Positions 42,678-54,038 of a stretch of DNA of 64,000 nucleotides are shown in pieces. Source of the stretch: Sorghum bicolor (Eukaryota > Streptophyta > Magnoliopsida > Poales > Poaceae); the NCBI RefSeq assembly GCF_000003195.3, contig NC_012877.2, positions 10,332,855 through 10,396,854 on the forward strand. Reading direction: 5' to 3'. The position numbers and the translations under genes were made by a program. Below the pieces are notes generated by a model that was not told the DNA's origin, did no database searches, and saw only the letters and a list, made by a program, of their open reading frames with translations. Position 1 is the stretch's first letter, and every line of letters begins with the position of its first letter.

Positions 42678-43863
42678 TTAATCTTCTGAGTTACCTTCCT
42701 CCGGAGATGGTGTCTCTAGTGGTTCTTCATGAACTTCCTTCACTGTAGAGTCTCTCTCTGGTCTGGGTTTGAATGTAAAGTGTTCTTGACCGTTTATGTT
42801 GAACTTGATTTCTCCTTTCCCGACATCAATGTGGGCATTGGCAGTGCTCAGAAATGGCCTTCCTAGGATGATGGACACTTTTGAGTCAGGACTCATGTCC
42901 AGTACTACGAAGTCTACTGGCACCAGGAAATCTCTGATCTTGACTGGAATGTTCTCGGCGATGCCCAGCGGGTGTCGAACCGATTGATCCGCTAGTTGCA
43001 AGCACATTGATGTTGGTTCTAAAGTTGCATGCTCAAGCTTCTTGTAGACTTATGCTGGCATCACACTGACACTTGCTCCGAGATCACAAAGTGCATTGTT
43101 GAAGTGTTGGTTTCCAATCGAGCAATCAATAGTGGGACATCCGGGATCTTCCTTCTTCTTTGGTGGTTTGTTGAGGATGGCCGCACTACATTCTTCTGTC
43201 AGCTTGATAACCTCAGTGGTGGGCAGTGGTCTCTTCTTGTTAAGAATATCTCTGATGTACTTTGCATATGTAGGTACCTATATGGCATCGAGCAGAGGTA
43301 TGTTGACATATAATTTCTGAATGACCTCTACAAACTTACCAAACTGCTCATCCGACTGCAGTCCTCTGTTTCTTCTGGGAAATGGCAAATAGTTGGTGTC
43401 GTAAAAATCTTTCCTCATTTCTCCAGTTCTTGGTGGTTGTAGCAGATCTTCTGCTTCAACTGGGCTTTCTTCTTCTATCACTGCTGGTTGCACTGGTGCT
43501 GATGTTCTTTGTTTCTCTTTTGGGTATGGTGGATCTCTGGTAGCTTTACCTCCTCTAGTAGTTATATTCTTTACCTGCTCAATGTTAGTAGCAACAGGCA
43601 GTGCAGCAGCTAATTTTATTAATTTAAGCTCTACCCTTTTATTAAGAGTGTTTTGCTCATCAAAGGCAGTTAGTAGAAAATCCATTTTATTGTGTATATC
43701 TTTTAGAGATGATTCATTTGTATCTAGCCTTTGTTTAACTTCATCATTAATTTTGGTTTGTTGAGCAATTATCTCTTTTAATGAAAGTAGCTTGAAAGTA
43801 TTACCTGAATTCATACCTTTGCTATTGGGTTGACTCGAAGTTGGTTGATATTTGTATGCTGTC
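42678..43863 (-). pseudogene. Athila-2 gag C-terminal half and aspartic protease, with stops
   Basis: From 43863 leftward the gag frame resumes after the solo LTR: a helical region with LKEIIAQQTKINDEVKQRL and similar, then Pro/Glu-rich sequence and NYLPFPRR. A stop ends this block at 43278. In the next part the retropepsin-like active-site motif DLGAS (LCDLGASVSVMP, near 43065) is visible, followed by a stop near 43050. The last open block (43007-42678) has IPVKIRDFLVPVDFVVLDM and VSIILGRPFLST, the flap and C-terminal part of an Athila-type protease. No CCHC knuckle is seen. The protease would process gag; here it cannot be made. Confidence 0.75.
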
Positions 43864-45823
43864 TGAAAGGTCCAAATGGCTAGAGGGGGGGTGAATAGCC
43901 TATTTAAAATTTCTACAAACTTCAACTAGACAAGTTGATTAGTAAAACAAAAGGCGACGCTATTTTAGCACTAGCACAACTAAGCTATGCAAGCCACCTA
44001 CACAAGTCTAGCAAGAAAGCTAAACACAAGTTACAACAAGAAAGCACAACTACAAACTTGCTACACTCCTAAACAAGAAGACTAAACTAAACAAGCTAAA
44101 CAACTAGCAAGATAAACAAGTAAGTAAAGGAGTGGAGAGTGATTGTTATACCAACATTGTAGAGTAGAGATATATCCAACCAATCACTCACAATCACAAG
44201 AAAGACCTCGGCAAGAGATGACACAAGATTTTTTACCGAGGTTCACTTGCTTGCCGGCAAGCTACTCCTCGTTGTGGCGATACACCCACTTGATGGATCA
44301 CAAGCTAATTGGCAATCCAAAGCCAAACCCTCAGCGGGTGCCGCACATCCACTCACAAGATGGGGATCCTCCAAGCCACGAGCAATCCACTAGAGTAACC
44401 AATTTGCGATCTCCCGCGGGGAAGGCTCAAGAACCCCTCACAAATCACTTGGTGAGGCTCGAAACAATCTCCAATCACGAGCTCAACACCACCGCTGCTC
44501 CAAGCCGTCTAGGGCGTCGGGAAACACCCAAGAGTAACAAGAAATCCGCAGCAAACTCAAGAATCAAGTGCCACTAAATGCAACTCTCAAAGCAATGCAC
44601 TTGAATCTCACTCAATCTCACTAGGATGAGCAATCAAGCAAGGAGATGAGTGGAGGGAGTGTTCTCTAGCTCAAAGTATGTCTCAAGTAATCAAAAGTGC
44701 AAGAGAGAACCTCCCAAAGCCGGCCACCAACTATTTATAAGCCCCTCAAAGAAACTAGCCGTTGGCTGTTTTCATTGGGCTGAAAACGGGGGCACCGGAC
44801 GCTACTAAGTGAGCACCGGACGCTACTAAGTGAGCACCGGACGCTCGACTTCCTGCGTCCGGTGCACTGGAGTTGGCCACGTGTCCTCTTTGAATCTCGC
44901 GTGTCAGATCCTAACGGTCACCTGCGGACCACCGGACGCTCTGCAAGTCCACACCGGACGCGTCCGGTGCTCACCGGACTCATGCGCAGAGAGTTTGTCA
45001 AACTCGCGACCTCACCGGACGCTAGGCACCGGACGGTCCGGTGCTCACCGGACTCGTGCGCAGAGAGGGTTGCAAAAACCCCTCACACCGGACGATAACC
45101 ACCGGACGCTCTCAGAGTGCGTCCGGTGCTCAACCCTAGCAGGGTCAAGCACACCGGACGCTGAGGCCAGCGTCTGGTGCCTCCGCAATCAGCGTCCGGT
45201 GAGTGTTTCTCAGAGAGAAAACACTCCCGTGACTTCACCAAAATTTCCCACCGGCGCAATAGAAAATATACTCTTATTTTTCTCAAAAGCGCCGAATCCC
45301 GCCTTGCAAGCTCGGCGGGAGGGAGAGAGGAACCCACACCCCTCTCAACCCTAGGAACTCCACCTCCTTTGTAAATGTGCTAACACGAACAAGTGTCCAC
45401 CACCAAAGTGCACGTGTGTTAGCTTTTCACAAACATTTTCACCAAAGGAGTTAAGTTAGCACTTTACTAGATCCTAATGCATATGCTCAAGATGTAGACC
45501 TAGTAGCACTTGATTCGAGAGATGACCGTGATTTCCCCTCTTGATAGTCGGCTATCTATCCTAAACCCGGTCAATCACTTCTCTACTCATCTTAGACCGG
45601 CAAAAGTAAAACCCTATGTTTATACCTTTGCCTTGATAACTTTGCTCCTTGTTTATCACCATGATCTTCACTTTATGCTTCATCCCTTTGTGATCATGTG
45701 GCCACCTTTCCATGCCACCATGCACCTTCATCACATGTGTTGCTATGCCTAACTCAAATCACTTAAACATAAGGCATTAGCAACTTGGTGTCATTAATTA
45801 CCAAAACCAAACTTGGGCTTTCA
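43864..45823 (-). mobile_element. Solo LTR of a Copia-type retrotransposon (1960 bp)
   Basis: On the minus strand it begins TGAAAGCCCAAG (at 45823) and ends GGACCTTTCA (at 43864), in the style of grass SIRE/Maximus-like LTRs (tentative). It is flanked by a perfect TSD CTGTC at 43859-43863 and 45824-45828, and no internal region is present. It must have arisen by LTR-LTR recombination after insertion into the Athila-2 gag. A GC-rich block holds many CACCGGACG motifs (44790-45215). Confidence 0.88.
44790..45215. repeat. CACCGGACG motif array in the solo LTR
   Basis: CACCGGACG or its complement CGTCCGGTG recurs well over ten times within 425 bp. It includes a near-perfect tandem of GCACCGGACGCTACTAAGTGA at about 44791-44840. 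Spacing is irregular apart from that tandem. ORFs over the array are incidental. Confidence 0.85.
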
Positions 45824-45828
45824 CTGTC

Positions 45829-46595
45829 TCAATGGCCCTTTGATCTTCTTTAAACTTGGCCCTCTGGTCAATCCAATGGAGCAAATTTTCCATCTTAGTT
45901 GATAATGCTTTTACTTCTTCGGGTATTTCTTCAGTTTGATGACATTGTTGAGCTTTATCTTGGAACCAGCTTTGGTTTTCTGCTATCTTATCCAAAAGTA
46001 TCTCTGCTTTTCCAGTTGTAAGCTCCAAGAATGATCCTTTAGCAGATGCATCTAGGCACTCACGAGCCTTCTGGGTTAATCCATGGTAGAAGGTCTGCAT
46101 AAGTAACCATGTAGCCATTCCATGGTGAGGACAATCTGATATGTATCCTTGAAAACGCTCCCATGCTTCTGAAATGGCTTCTGTCTTCTATTGTTGGAAA
46201 CTGACAATATTTTCTCTTAAGGCAGTTGTTTTGCCTATAGGGAAAAACTTTGATAGAAAGGCATCTGACAAGTTCGTCCAGTTGTTGATGTTATCTTGAT
46301 GAGTGTAGAACCACTTCCTCGCTTTCCCTTCTAGTGAGAATGGAAAAAGACGAAGCAGTATGACGTCTTTGTCAACTCCGTTGATGTGGATTGTGCTTCC
46401 AATCTCTAAGAAATTCTGCAAGTGTGCACTGGCATCTTCATGTGCCTTTCCACTGAATTGTGTAGCTTGTACCAAATTGATGAGGCTTGACTTGAGCTCA
46501 AACTCGGGTATTCCTTCTTCTACTGCAAATCTTGGACCGGTTGGAATGTTGTCAAGACTTGGAGCAGAGAATTCTTGCAAGGTCTTGTGTGCCAT
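45829..46595 (-). pseudogene. Athila-2 gag N-terminal half
   Basis: Open from MAHKTLQEFSAPS (46595), with SSLINLVQATQF, LLRLFPFSLEGKARKWFY and FLSKFFPIGKTTALRE. This is the same domain order as the Athila-1 gag, which shares LRLFPFSLxGKAKRWFY. A TAG at about 46188 interrupts it. The frame then continues through AWERFQGYISDCPHHGM and GSFLELTTGKAEILLDKI until the solo LTR at 45828. An upstream frame shift near 46610 separates the block from its likely original start. Confidence 0.8.
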
Positions 46596-46897
46596 AGCTT
46601 CAGCAATTGGTAGCTAGCTTCTTCTTCTCTTGATTGCTTTGGTTCTGATGATGAAGAGTTGAATGTACCCAAAGTCAATCCTGTTATACCCTGTATAAAA
46701 ATATAAACATAGAAAAACAACAGGGTGAACCTGCCAAAGCAGCGGTGCCTTGTTATGATTTCTCACTTAGTAGCTATTTTATGCAATTATTTCTCTATAG
46801 TCTAGTCTAATATTTTATATGAATAACCTTGATTGATTTTCTGGCTTTCCTTAATAATACCCTTTTGTTCCCTTTTATGACTTATTCCTGAGACTCG

Positions 46898-46931
46898 TAT
46901 AATTCCTATAATTCCTATAATTCCTATAATT
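46898..46931. repeat. Tandem 10-bp repeats (TAATTCCTAT) next to the PBS
   Basis: About three to four copies of the 10-bp unit directly abut the Athila-2 primer-binding site on its gag side, in the untranslated leader. Confidence 0.8.
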
Positions 46932-46948
46932 CCCCGGCAACGGCGCCA
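46932..46948 (-). other. Primer-binding site of Athila-2
   Basis: Minus-strand TGGCGCCGTTGCCGGGG, nine bases inside the LTR edge at 46958. It is identical to that of Athila-1. Confidence 0.88.
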
Positions 46949-46957
46949 GAAAATGCT

Positions 46958-48470
46958 TGTTGACACTAGCTAACACCACTTAGATACTAGGTTGTCATCC
47001 CTAGCATGGTGCCAGAGTGTACAAAGGTATTTATAAATGTAAAGGCTCTCTAGAAAATAATCTATTCTATCCGCAAGCGCACAGATAAAACACCTCATTG
47101 TAGCATTTCACCAGGATAAGTATTCCAGGTATCGTTATTTATAATTTTGCTCTAGGGATCTAAGGAGATGGAATTAAATCAAAGGGGCAAAATCTATCAA
47201 GGCATAGACTAGAGATAAACTTGCAAGAACATGATTACTAATGAGAAACTCGTCACACAGTCACATACTTTAGCAGGGGGTAAACCATAAAGATAATGAT
47301 AATAAAGTATAAGTTCATGGGTAGATAACACAGCGATTAGAAAATAGACTACTCCTCATATATGTAGGTGATGTCGGATTAGCTAGAGAATGGATTCTAA
47401 GTTATCTACTAACTACTAAGTCATAATCTACTCTAGTTATCTACAATATCATATATAGCATAAAAGACTCTTCATTCATGTATAAGGAACATTGATAAAG
47501 TAAATCAGAGCATCGCATGACTTACTCCACAATACCGGTTCTGCCTGTCCTATCAACGGAGGGTGGACTATATAAGAATCAACGAAGCTGTCACTATCGC
47601 GAACTACCACACGACTCGGCCAATAGGATACATTTGCAGATAAATAACATCTAAGCACCACGCTCACATGTGATCTATCACCTAACTCCCTCGCGTCAAG
47701 AGCTAAGCGCTTTGCAAACTTATACATAAACTCATTATCAATTAGAACTATATCAAATATAGAACTAGAGCAAACTAAGAACATAATAATTAGAGACATA
47801 ATGCAATTAGAACAATAGAATTAGAGAAAGATATGAATAATACCAATCTTTATTACCGAAGATCCGAATCCAGAGCGTAGTGCTCTACTTCTCTAATTGC
47901 TATCTAATCAACCTCTAAACTTGAAAGATTAGGGAGTAGCTAATTCTAATTCTCTGTGGGAGAGAGATCTAAACCCTAACTTTGATGGCTACCTCTGAAT
48001 AATGATTTCTCCTCTCTTCCTCCAGGGGCCAGGGGGTCTGGTTTTATAGTCCCCTCAAGTGAACGTGAGCCATTGGATCAAACCGACATAGATTGTATGG
48101 TTTAGATTGATCCTTTAGGTCGGTGGAGCGTAGTCCCGAAGTAGAGTCCTGGTTGGCTTCCTGGCCAGGGCGGGCGCCCAAGGGGGGTGGGCGGGCGCCC
48201 TGCCCCCGAGCCCGAATCGCTTCCCGTTCGTTCCCGTGGCTTCTGGATCCTTCTAGATTGAGGAAAATTGCGCGGCACGTAATTATCTCGTTGTAAACAT
48301 GACATGTGGGCCTTCTCTCCATATTTTCTGATAAACCCCTGCAGAAATAGATAAACACCAAAACTCGTGGAATTCTGTCAGATAAAACCCTAATTCTAGA
48401 TGTTTGTTTCATATTGATCCTTTTTCATGTTTATTTGATTATTAATTTTAGTACTTAAGGACCGTCAACA
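46958..48470 (-). repeat. 5' LTR of Athila-2 (1513 bp)
   Basis: Pair of 37164-38677. The minus-strand TATAAAA box at 48042-48048 (ggacTATAAAAcc) is the likely promoter. The outer edge at 48470 is followed by the TSD ATCGG. Confidence 0.93.
48042..48048 (-). promoter_or_regulatory. TATA-like box in Athila-2 5' LTR
   Basis: TATAAAA on the minus strand, conserved in both LTRs and oriented toward gag. Confidence 0.5.
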
Positions 48471-50406
48471 ATCGGCACTAGCTCGTCAACTAGCTTTCGG
48501 CCAGCTGCCGATCGCACTCTGTTATGCCGATGTGATAAAACACAGGGAAGCCATCACTAACCTTCTCGAGTGGATTCGAGTAGCTCAATTGCCACCGAGT
48601 GCCGATACATATGCAGATTTATCAGAGTGGATCCTAGCCCTCTTCATCACTCAGGCATAAAAACAATGGTGTGAAGAATGGAAGGAGCATTTGTTCTGCA
48701 AATCGGCGCTCACGTACCGCGGCATGATTGACCCCCAGTACAAAGTTCCTGATAACACTGTAAGTATTTCCAAACCGATGTCCCAATTCCTTTACTTTTA
48801 TTTCCATCGGTAACTCACTTTCTGTATTATATTGCAGGTTGATAACGTTCCCCCATCGGTCAGCAGGAGTGGCAAGCCGATTGACCTTTTTCCATCAGGC
48901 CCGATCTCCTCAATCGGCAACAATGCTCCTACCTTGGCTGCCATAATGCACCGAGGTGTACGCCTCAAGAAGGTCACCACCAAGAGTTCAAAGACATCTC
49001 CATCGGTAGCTGCCTCTGCTTTGGCACAGGCTTTCAAGGTAAACTTTTATACCGATTTCATCTTTACATCTAATATGCTTGCACTCACGAATCAAAACCG
49101 GCACATCGGCAAGGACCAGAAGCACAAGTGCCGATGCCCCCCACTCCAGTCAGCCGAAGAGAAAAGGTGCCAAGAGTACCAGAGCACAAACAAAGTGCCA
49201 ACGAGTAGCAACGCCTCCTCCTCCACCGGTATCTCCAATTCCGGTAGAATCTTCTCCCTCTTCTCTAGAAACACTGACATAGCAAGTACCATTTCCTTCT
49301 CAGCCGCAAGAAGCACCCCAAGTGGAAGAACCCCAACCAGAAGAGCCTTAGCTGGAAGTACCTCAGCCAGAAGACACATTGGCTAACGTAGGCGAGCAGA
49401 CTACAGATCCAGCAGGTTCAATCATATCATCGGTAGTTTCCTCGATCCAGACAAGCACTGTACCTCCCCAAGGTAATATATCTTATGAAATCATTGCCGA
49501 TGGACCCATTTTCCCGATCTTATAATTACCTCTGCTAATTTTTCAGCCGACATAGTTCCATCGGCAACTCTGGCCGATCAACCCGTGGTTCCATCGGCAT
49601 CTTCTAGTTAGGGGCGAGAGATTGCCCTAAAACAAGTAAGTTATCCAATCCCTGTCTGTATCATTTATCAATACCTGACCATAGAATAACTCATTTTATT
49701 TCCTTTTCAGGAGCAGGACTCTCGCGACAGTTTGTTCTCTTTTGCCATCGACATCTCCGAAGATGAGGGTGAAGAAGCAAGCTCTTCCCGGGCAGTCGGG
49801 ATCACATCGGCAGAGATAAGGGCGAAATTGGAAGAATTATCAGCCCTCCTTCACCAAGACACAGCCCAGCTAGTTGACGACTCCGATCCAGCCAAGGCTT
49901 TGTTCAAAGCCCTCAGAGGCCAGATTCCTGCCGATGCTGAAGAAATCCTCTTCCAAGCTGCACATCTGGAGAGCCGTCAGCTGCAGTACCAGAGGGCTGC
50001 CCAACGTCTCGCCGACAGAGCCATTCATGCCCAACTCTCCGAGGAAATGATGAAGGTGAAGCTCCTTGCCGATGAGAAGCACAAGAACATCGGCATTCTA
50101 AACTCCTCAGGAGATGCTCTGAAGCTCAAGATCTCCGATCTATCGGCCAAAAGAGAAGCCCTGTTGGCAGAACTCAAGCAAGTAGAAGACGCCTTTTCCC
50201 AAGCCCGTCAAGAAGAAAGCCAACTGCCGGAGACAATCAAGCTTCTTGAGCAAGAACGAAACATCCAAGCCCGCACGGCTTTGCAGATGAAGAAAAAGCT
50301 GAAGCCAGTGGAAGGCTCTGCCGATGATGATACGAAAGTGATAGAAGAAGCAAACCAGATCTGTCTGCGTGCTATATCAGCGATCCAAACGCTGCTGAAC
50401 ATGTGA
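48471..50406 (+). pseudogene. Tat1-B antisense gene, 3' part: PMD C-terminus, linker exons, coiled coil
   Basis: Resumes the reading frame of 35990-37163 directly after the TSD. The PMD-like region continues to a TAA at about 48658-48660, then on in the same frame to a GTAAGT donor at about 48770. A second exon starts after TTGCAG at 48838, covers a basic segment (RGVRLKKVTTKSSK) and ends at a GTAAAC near 49040. A third, Ser/Pro/Gln-rich region (49121-49470) has stops. The last exon opens after TTTTCAG at 49711 and runs to the TGA at 50404-50406. It starts acidic and then forms a long coiled coil (LSALLHQDTAQLV, LEQERNIQARTALQMKKKL). The exon plan mirrors the Tat2 antisense gene. It is convergent with pol, whose stop lies 155 bp away. 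Confidence 0.68.
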
Positions 50407-50561
50407 ACCATTCATCGGCAACATACTTGCTTCTTTCTTTTGAACATTCTCAAGATGTTGGTCTAGCCGATAAGACTGTTATCGGCACCTTCTTAAAACA
50501 CTAAGTCCAGCTCCAGATACATTTTGATCCAGCCAATAGGAATGTTATCGGCACTTAACTT

Positions 50562-51476
50562 TCATGCATCAATCCATATGCTGGGGTAGTACTTCTTTAG
50601 ATATTTGCCATTTAATGCTCTGGGAAATTTGACTCCCTCGAGAGTTTCTAAAATATAGGCATTACCAGGAGCCGGTCGACTTATCCGATAAGGACCTTCC
50701 CAATTGGGAGACCACTTCCCAAAATTTGAACTTTTAGTCCCGATCGGTAAGATTAATTTCCATACTAAGACTCCATCGGCAAACTTCTTAGCCTTTACCC
50801 TCTTATCATACCATCTGGCAACTCTCTTCTTATTCTCTTCTATACTCATCAAAGCCCTCAACCGATGTCCTGCTAGATCATCCAACTCGTCTGTCATCAA
50901 GGTAGCATAATCATCGGCAGTCAATTGATCTTGAAAAAATAGTCGCCTAGACCCAGTCTTAATTTCCCAAGGTAGCACTGCATCATGCCCATACACCAAC
51001 TGATAAGGTGAAACCTTGGTCGATCCATGACAAGCCATCCGGTATGACCATAAAGCTTCGTTTAACAATGTGTGCCATTTCCTAGGATTTTCTTCAATCT
51101 TTCGTTTAATAAGCTTGATAATTCCTTTGTTAGATGCCTCAGCCTGCCCATTAGCTTGAGCATAGTAAGGAGAAGAGTTTAATACTTTAATTCCCATACC
51201 GATTGCAAATTCATCAAACTCCCCTGATGTGAACATAGTACCCTGATCGGTAGTAATTGTTTGAGGAATTCCAAATCGGTAAATAATATGCTCTTTCACA
51301 AAATCAATCATATTGGCCGATGTAACTTTCTTTAAAGGAATAGCTTCAACCCATTTGGTGAAATAATCAGTGGCAACTAGAATAAATTTATGTCCTTTGC
51401 TGGATGGCGGATAAATCTGGCCGATCAAGTCAATAGCCCATCCCCGGAACGGCCAAGGTTTAATAATAGGATTCAT
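50562..51476 (-). pseudogene. Tat1-B integrase core and C-terminus
   Basis: The open block of 304 codons keeps D16 (WAIDLIGQ), D77 (TTDQGT) and E113 (QAEASNK) with D,D35E spacing. Downstream are YRMACHGSTKVSPYQLVYG, PWEIKTGSRR and the C-terminal NWEGPYRISRPAPGNAYIL region, ending YYPSIWIDA. The enzyme would insert the cDNA into nuclear DNA. It starts after a stop (51477-51479) that cuts it from the zinc-binding part, so it is classed as broken although long. Confidence 0.87.
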
Positions 51477-51479
51477 GGC

Positions 51480-52274
51480 CTATGCGGGTGCTCTTTGAAT
51501 ATTGCCAAATTTCTGACACCCTTGACATCGCTTGAAAGATTTAAAGCAATCTTCAAGTATGGCCGGCCAATAATATCCATTCCTCCTAATCATCCACTTC
51601 ATCTTAAAAGCCGACTGATGTGCTCCACAAACCCCTTCATGGATTTCTCCCATCAAACTCTTAGCTTCATCATCACCTAAGCATCTGAGAAGAATCCCAT
51701 CAATAGTTCGATAATACAATTCATCTTCAAGGAGCACATATTTGGTGGCTTGAAACCGAATTCGTCTCTCAACTTTCTTGGATGGATCCTTCAAATAATC
51801 AATGATTTCCTTTCTCCAATCATCGGCACCGATTGCCGATATTGTATTAATCATAGGCTGATATCCCGAGGCATGCTGGGCCAACCGATTGGCCTCTTCA
51901 TTATGCAATCGAGGAACATGCTGTAACAGGAAATCTTTGAATTCCTTTAACAGTTGCATACTCCTTTCATGATAAGTTATGAGGACCTCACTTCGGCATT
52001 CATAGCTTCCAGCCAATTGATTTATAACTAGCATATAATCTCCGAAGATTTCAACAGCATCAGCATGAACTTCTCTTAGTAACTCCAACACCTTTATCAA
52101 AGCTTGGTACTCAGCCTGATTATTTGTTGACGTGGCAACAATCGGCAAGGAGAACTCATACTTCCTCCCCCGAGGGGAAATTAACACTATGCTGATTCCT
52201 GCCCCCTCGGTCACATGTGGATCCATCAAAGAAAAGCGTCCAAGGTACAATCTCCAAAGTTTCCACTGCACCAC
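51480..52274 (-). pseudogene. Tat1-B second RNase H and integrase zinc-binding domain
   Basis: 264 codons. The first half is the extra RNase H typical of the Tat lineage: EGAGISIVLISPRGRKYEF, STNNQAEYQALI, FGDYMLVINQL and NEEANRLAQHASG. The usual initial Asp-containing FDGS strand lies in the overlapping frame at about 52235. The second half is the integrase HHCC zinc region (HEGVCGAHQSAFKMKW and FKRCQGCQKFG). It is shifted relative to the RT block, which ends at 52156, so a frameshift lies near 52200. Confidence 0.8.
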
Positions 52275-53796
52275 AATGTTGAGTTACAAAATCGGCCATA
52301 ATCTGCCCTTTGACCGCTTTAGCCGATTCGTAACGCAGATCGAATTCTGACAGTGCCAAAATCCATTTACCGATCCTGCCACTCATGATCGACATAGATA
52401 GCATGTACCGAACCACATCATCTTTGCAAATAACAGTGCATTCGGCCGATAGCAAATAATGCCTTAGCTTAATACAGGAGAAATACAAGCATAAGCATAG
52501 TTTCTCAATAGCCGAATACCTGGTCTCAGCATCAATCAACCTCCTGCTTAAATAGTAAATCACACGTTCCTTCCCTTCAAATTCTTGAATTAAAGCCGAA
52601 CCAATGACCATCCCATCGGTAGATAAATACAATCTGAAGGGCTTCCCTTGTTGAGGTGGAATCAGGATTGGAGGATTCACCAAATAATTCTTGATTTCAT
52701 CCAAGGTCAACTGTTGTTCCTTCCCCCAAACGAATTCTTGATCAGCTTTCAACTTAAGTAAAGGACTGAAAGCACGAATTTTACCAGACAAATTAGATAT
52801 AAATCTCCTGATAAAATTTACCTTGCCGATCAAGGACTGGAGCTCAGTCTTGTTGGTAGGAGCAACTATTTTGTTGATAGCATCGATGGACCTTCGACTA
52901 ATCTCAATCCCCCTCTGATGTACCATGAAACCAAGGAACTGTCCTGCCGATACACCAAATGCACACTTATTGGGATTCATCTTCAAACCATGCTTCCTTG
53001 TACATTCCAATACCTTTCTCAAATCGGCAAGATGCCTTGTAAAGTCTCCAGACTTAACCACCACATCATCAATATAAATCTCCACCAGCTTGCTGATGAA
53101 CTCATGAAATATAAAATTCATAGCCCTCTGATAAGTAGCACCAGCATTTTTCAAGCCAAAGGTCATGACTATCCATTCAAACAACCCGACATGACCAGGA
53201 CATCTAAATGCAGTCTTCAGAATATCTTCCTCAGCCATGAATATCTGATTATACCCTGCATTGCCATCCATAAAGCTGATAATCCGATGCCCAGCTGTAG
53301 CATCAACTAGTAGATCGGCAACTGGCATTGGGTAGCCATCCATCGGTGTAGCTTTGTTAAGATTCCTGAAATCAATGCAGACCCGAAGTTTCCCATTTTT
53401 CTTATAGACCGAGACAACATTGGAAATCCACTCGGCATACCGACACTGCCGAATAAATTTAGCTTCAATAAGTTTGGTGATTTCGGCCTTAATATCAGGG
53501 AGAATATTAGGATTACATCGGCGAGCTAGCTATTGATGTGGCCGAAATCCGGACTTGATAGGTAACCGATGTTCAACAATTGATCGGTCCAAACCAGGCA
53601 TCTCGGTATAATCCCAAGCAAAGCAATCTTTATATTCCTTTAACAAATCAGTTAACTGCTGCTTACACTCAGAATTTAACTTAGCACTAATAAAAGTAGG
53701 CCTAGGCTTATCACCACTACCTATGTCTACTTCTACCAAATCATCGGCCGATGTGAATCCCTGGCCTAATTTTCCATCATCGGCGAACCTATCCAT
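52156..53796 (-). pseudogene. Tat1-B reverse transcriptase and first RNase H
   Basis: The upstream block 53796-53530 has the region just before RT (FAWDYTEMPGLDRSIVEHRL). A TAG ends it. The frame then continues through the RT fingers (KLRVCIDFRNLNKATP, about 53390-53345). The main open block (53343-52156, 395 codons) contains the palm Asp at residue 26 (SFMDGNAGYNQI) and the YIDD box at 90-93. The thumb with LIGKVNFIRRFI and a classical RNase H-like/connection domain (LYLSTDGMVIGSALIQ, LSRRLIDAETRYSAIEKL) follow. The usual catalytic DAS of this RNase H is STD here, as expected if it has become a connection domain in dual-RNase H elements. Confidence 0.85.
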
Positions 53797-54038
53797 TAAA
53801 AACCTTCATCAGAACCGACTGCTTGGATCGGTGGAATTTCATAATCGGCAACCTTGAGAAAATCCTTTTCCCAAACCTCTCCTGAAATACACCTAGTCCT
53901 CTCCTAGGTGTCTGCCTCTGCCGATGCAATAACATAGGAAGAATCTCCCGGGACAATCTCAATCTTGTCGCCTACCCACTGGACCAAGCACTGGTGCATT
54001 GTAGACGGGATGCAACAATTGGCATGAATCCAATCCCT

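Larger units (their letters stand above)
37164..48470 (-). mobile_element. Athila-2: complete pol-less Athila-like Gypsy element nested in Tat1-B
   Basis: LTRs at 37164-38677 and 46958-48470 are nearly identical. TSD ATCGG is at 37159-37163 and 48471-48475. The PBS TGGCGCCGTTGCCGGGG (46932-46948) sits at the right LTR and the purine tract (minus-strand GGTAAGCTTGGGGGAGTT) at the left LTR, so the element is on the minus strand. Internal order is gag, protease, spacer, ATHILA-type ORF and a 2-kb 3' non-coding block. RT, RNase H and integrase are absent. The gag is split by a Copia-type solo LTR. It interrupts the antisense gene of Tat1-B and is therefore younger than it. Confidence 0.93.

Noticed and set aside
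44143..45354. Plus-strand ORFs of 144 and 174 codons in the solo LTR
   Set aside because: They read through the CACCGGACG array and LTR sequence and have no domain; the solo LTR has no coding region.
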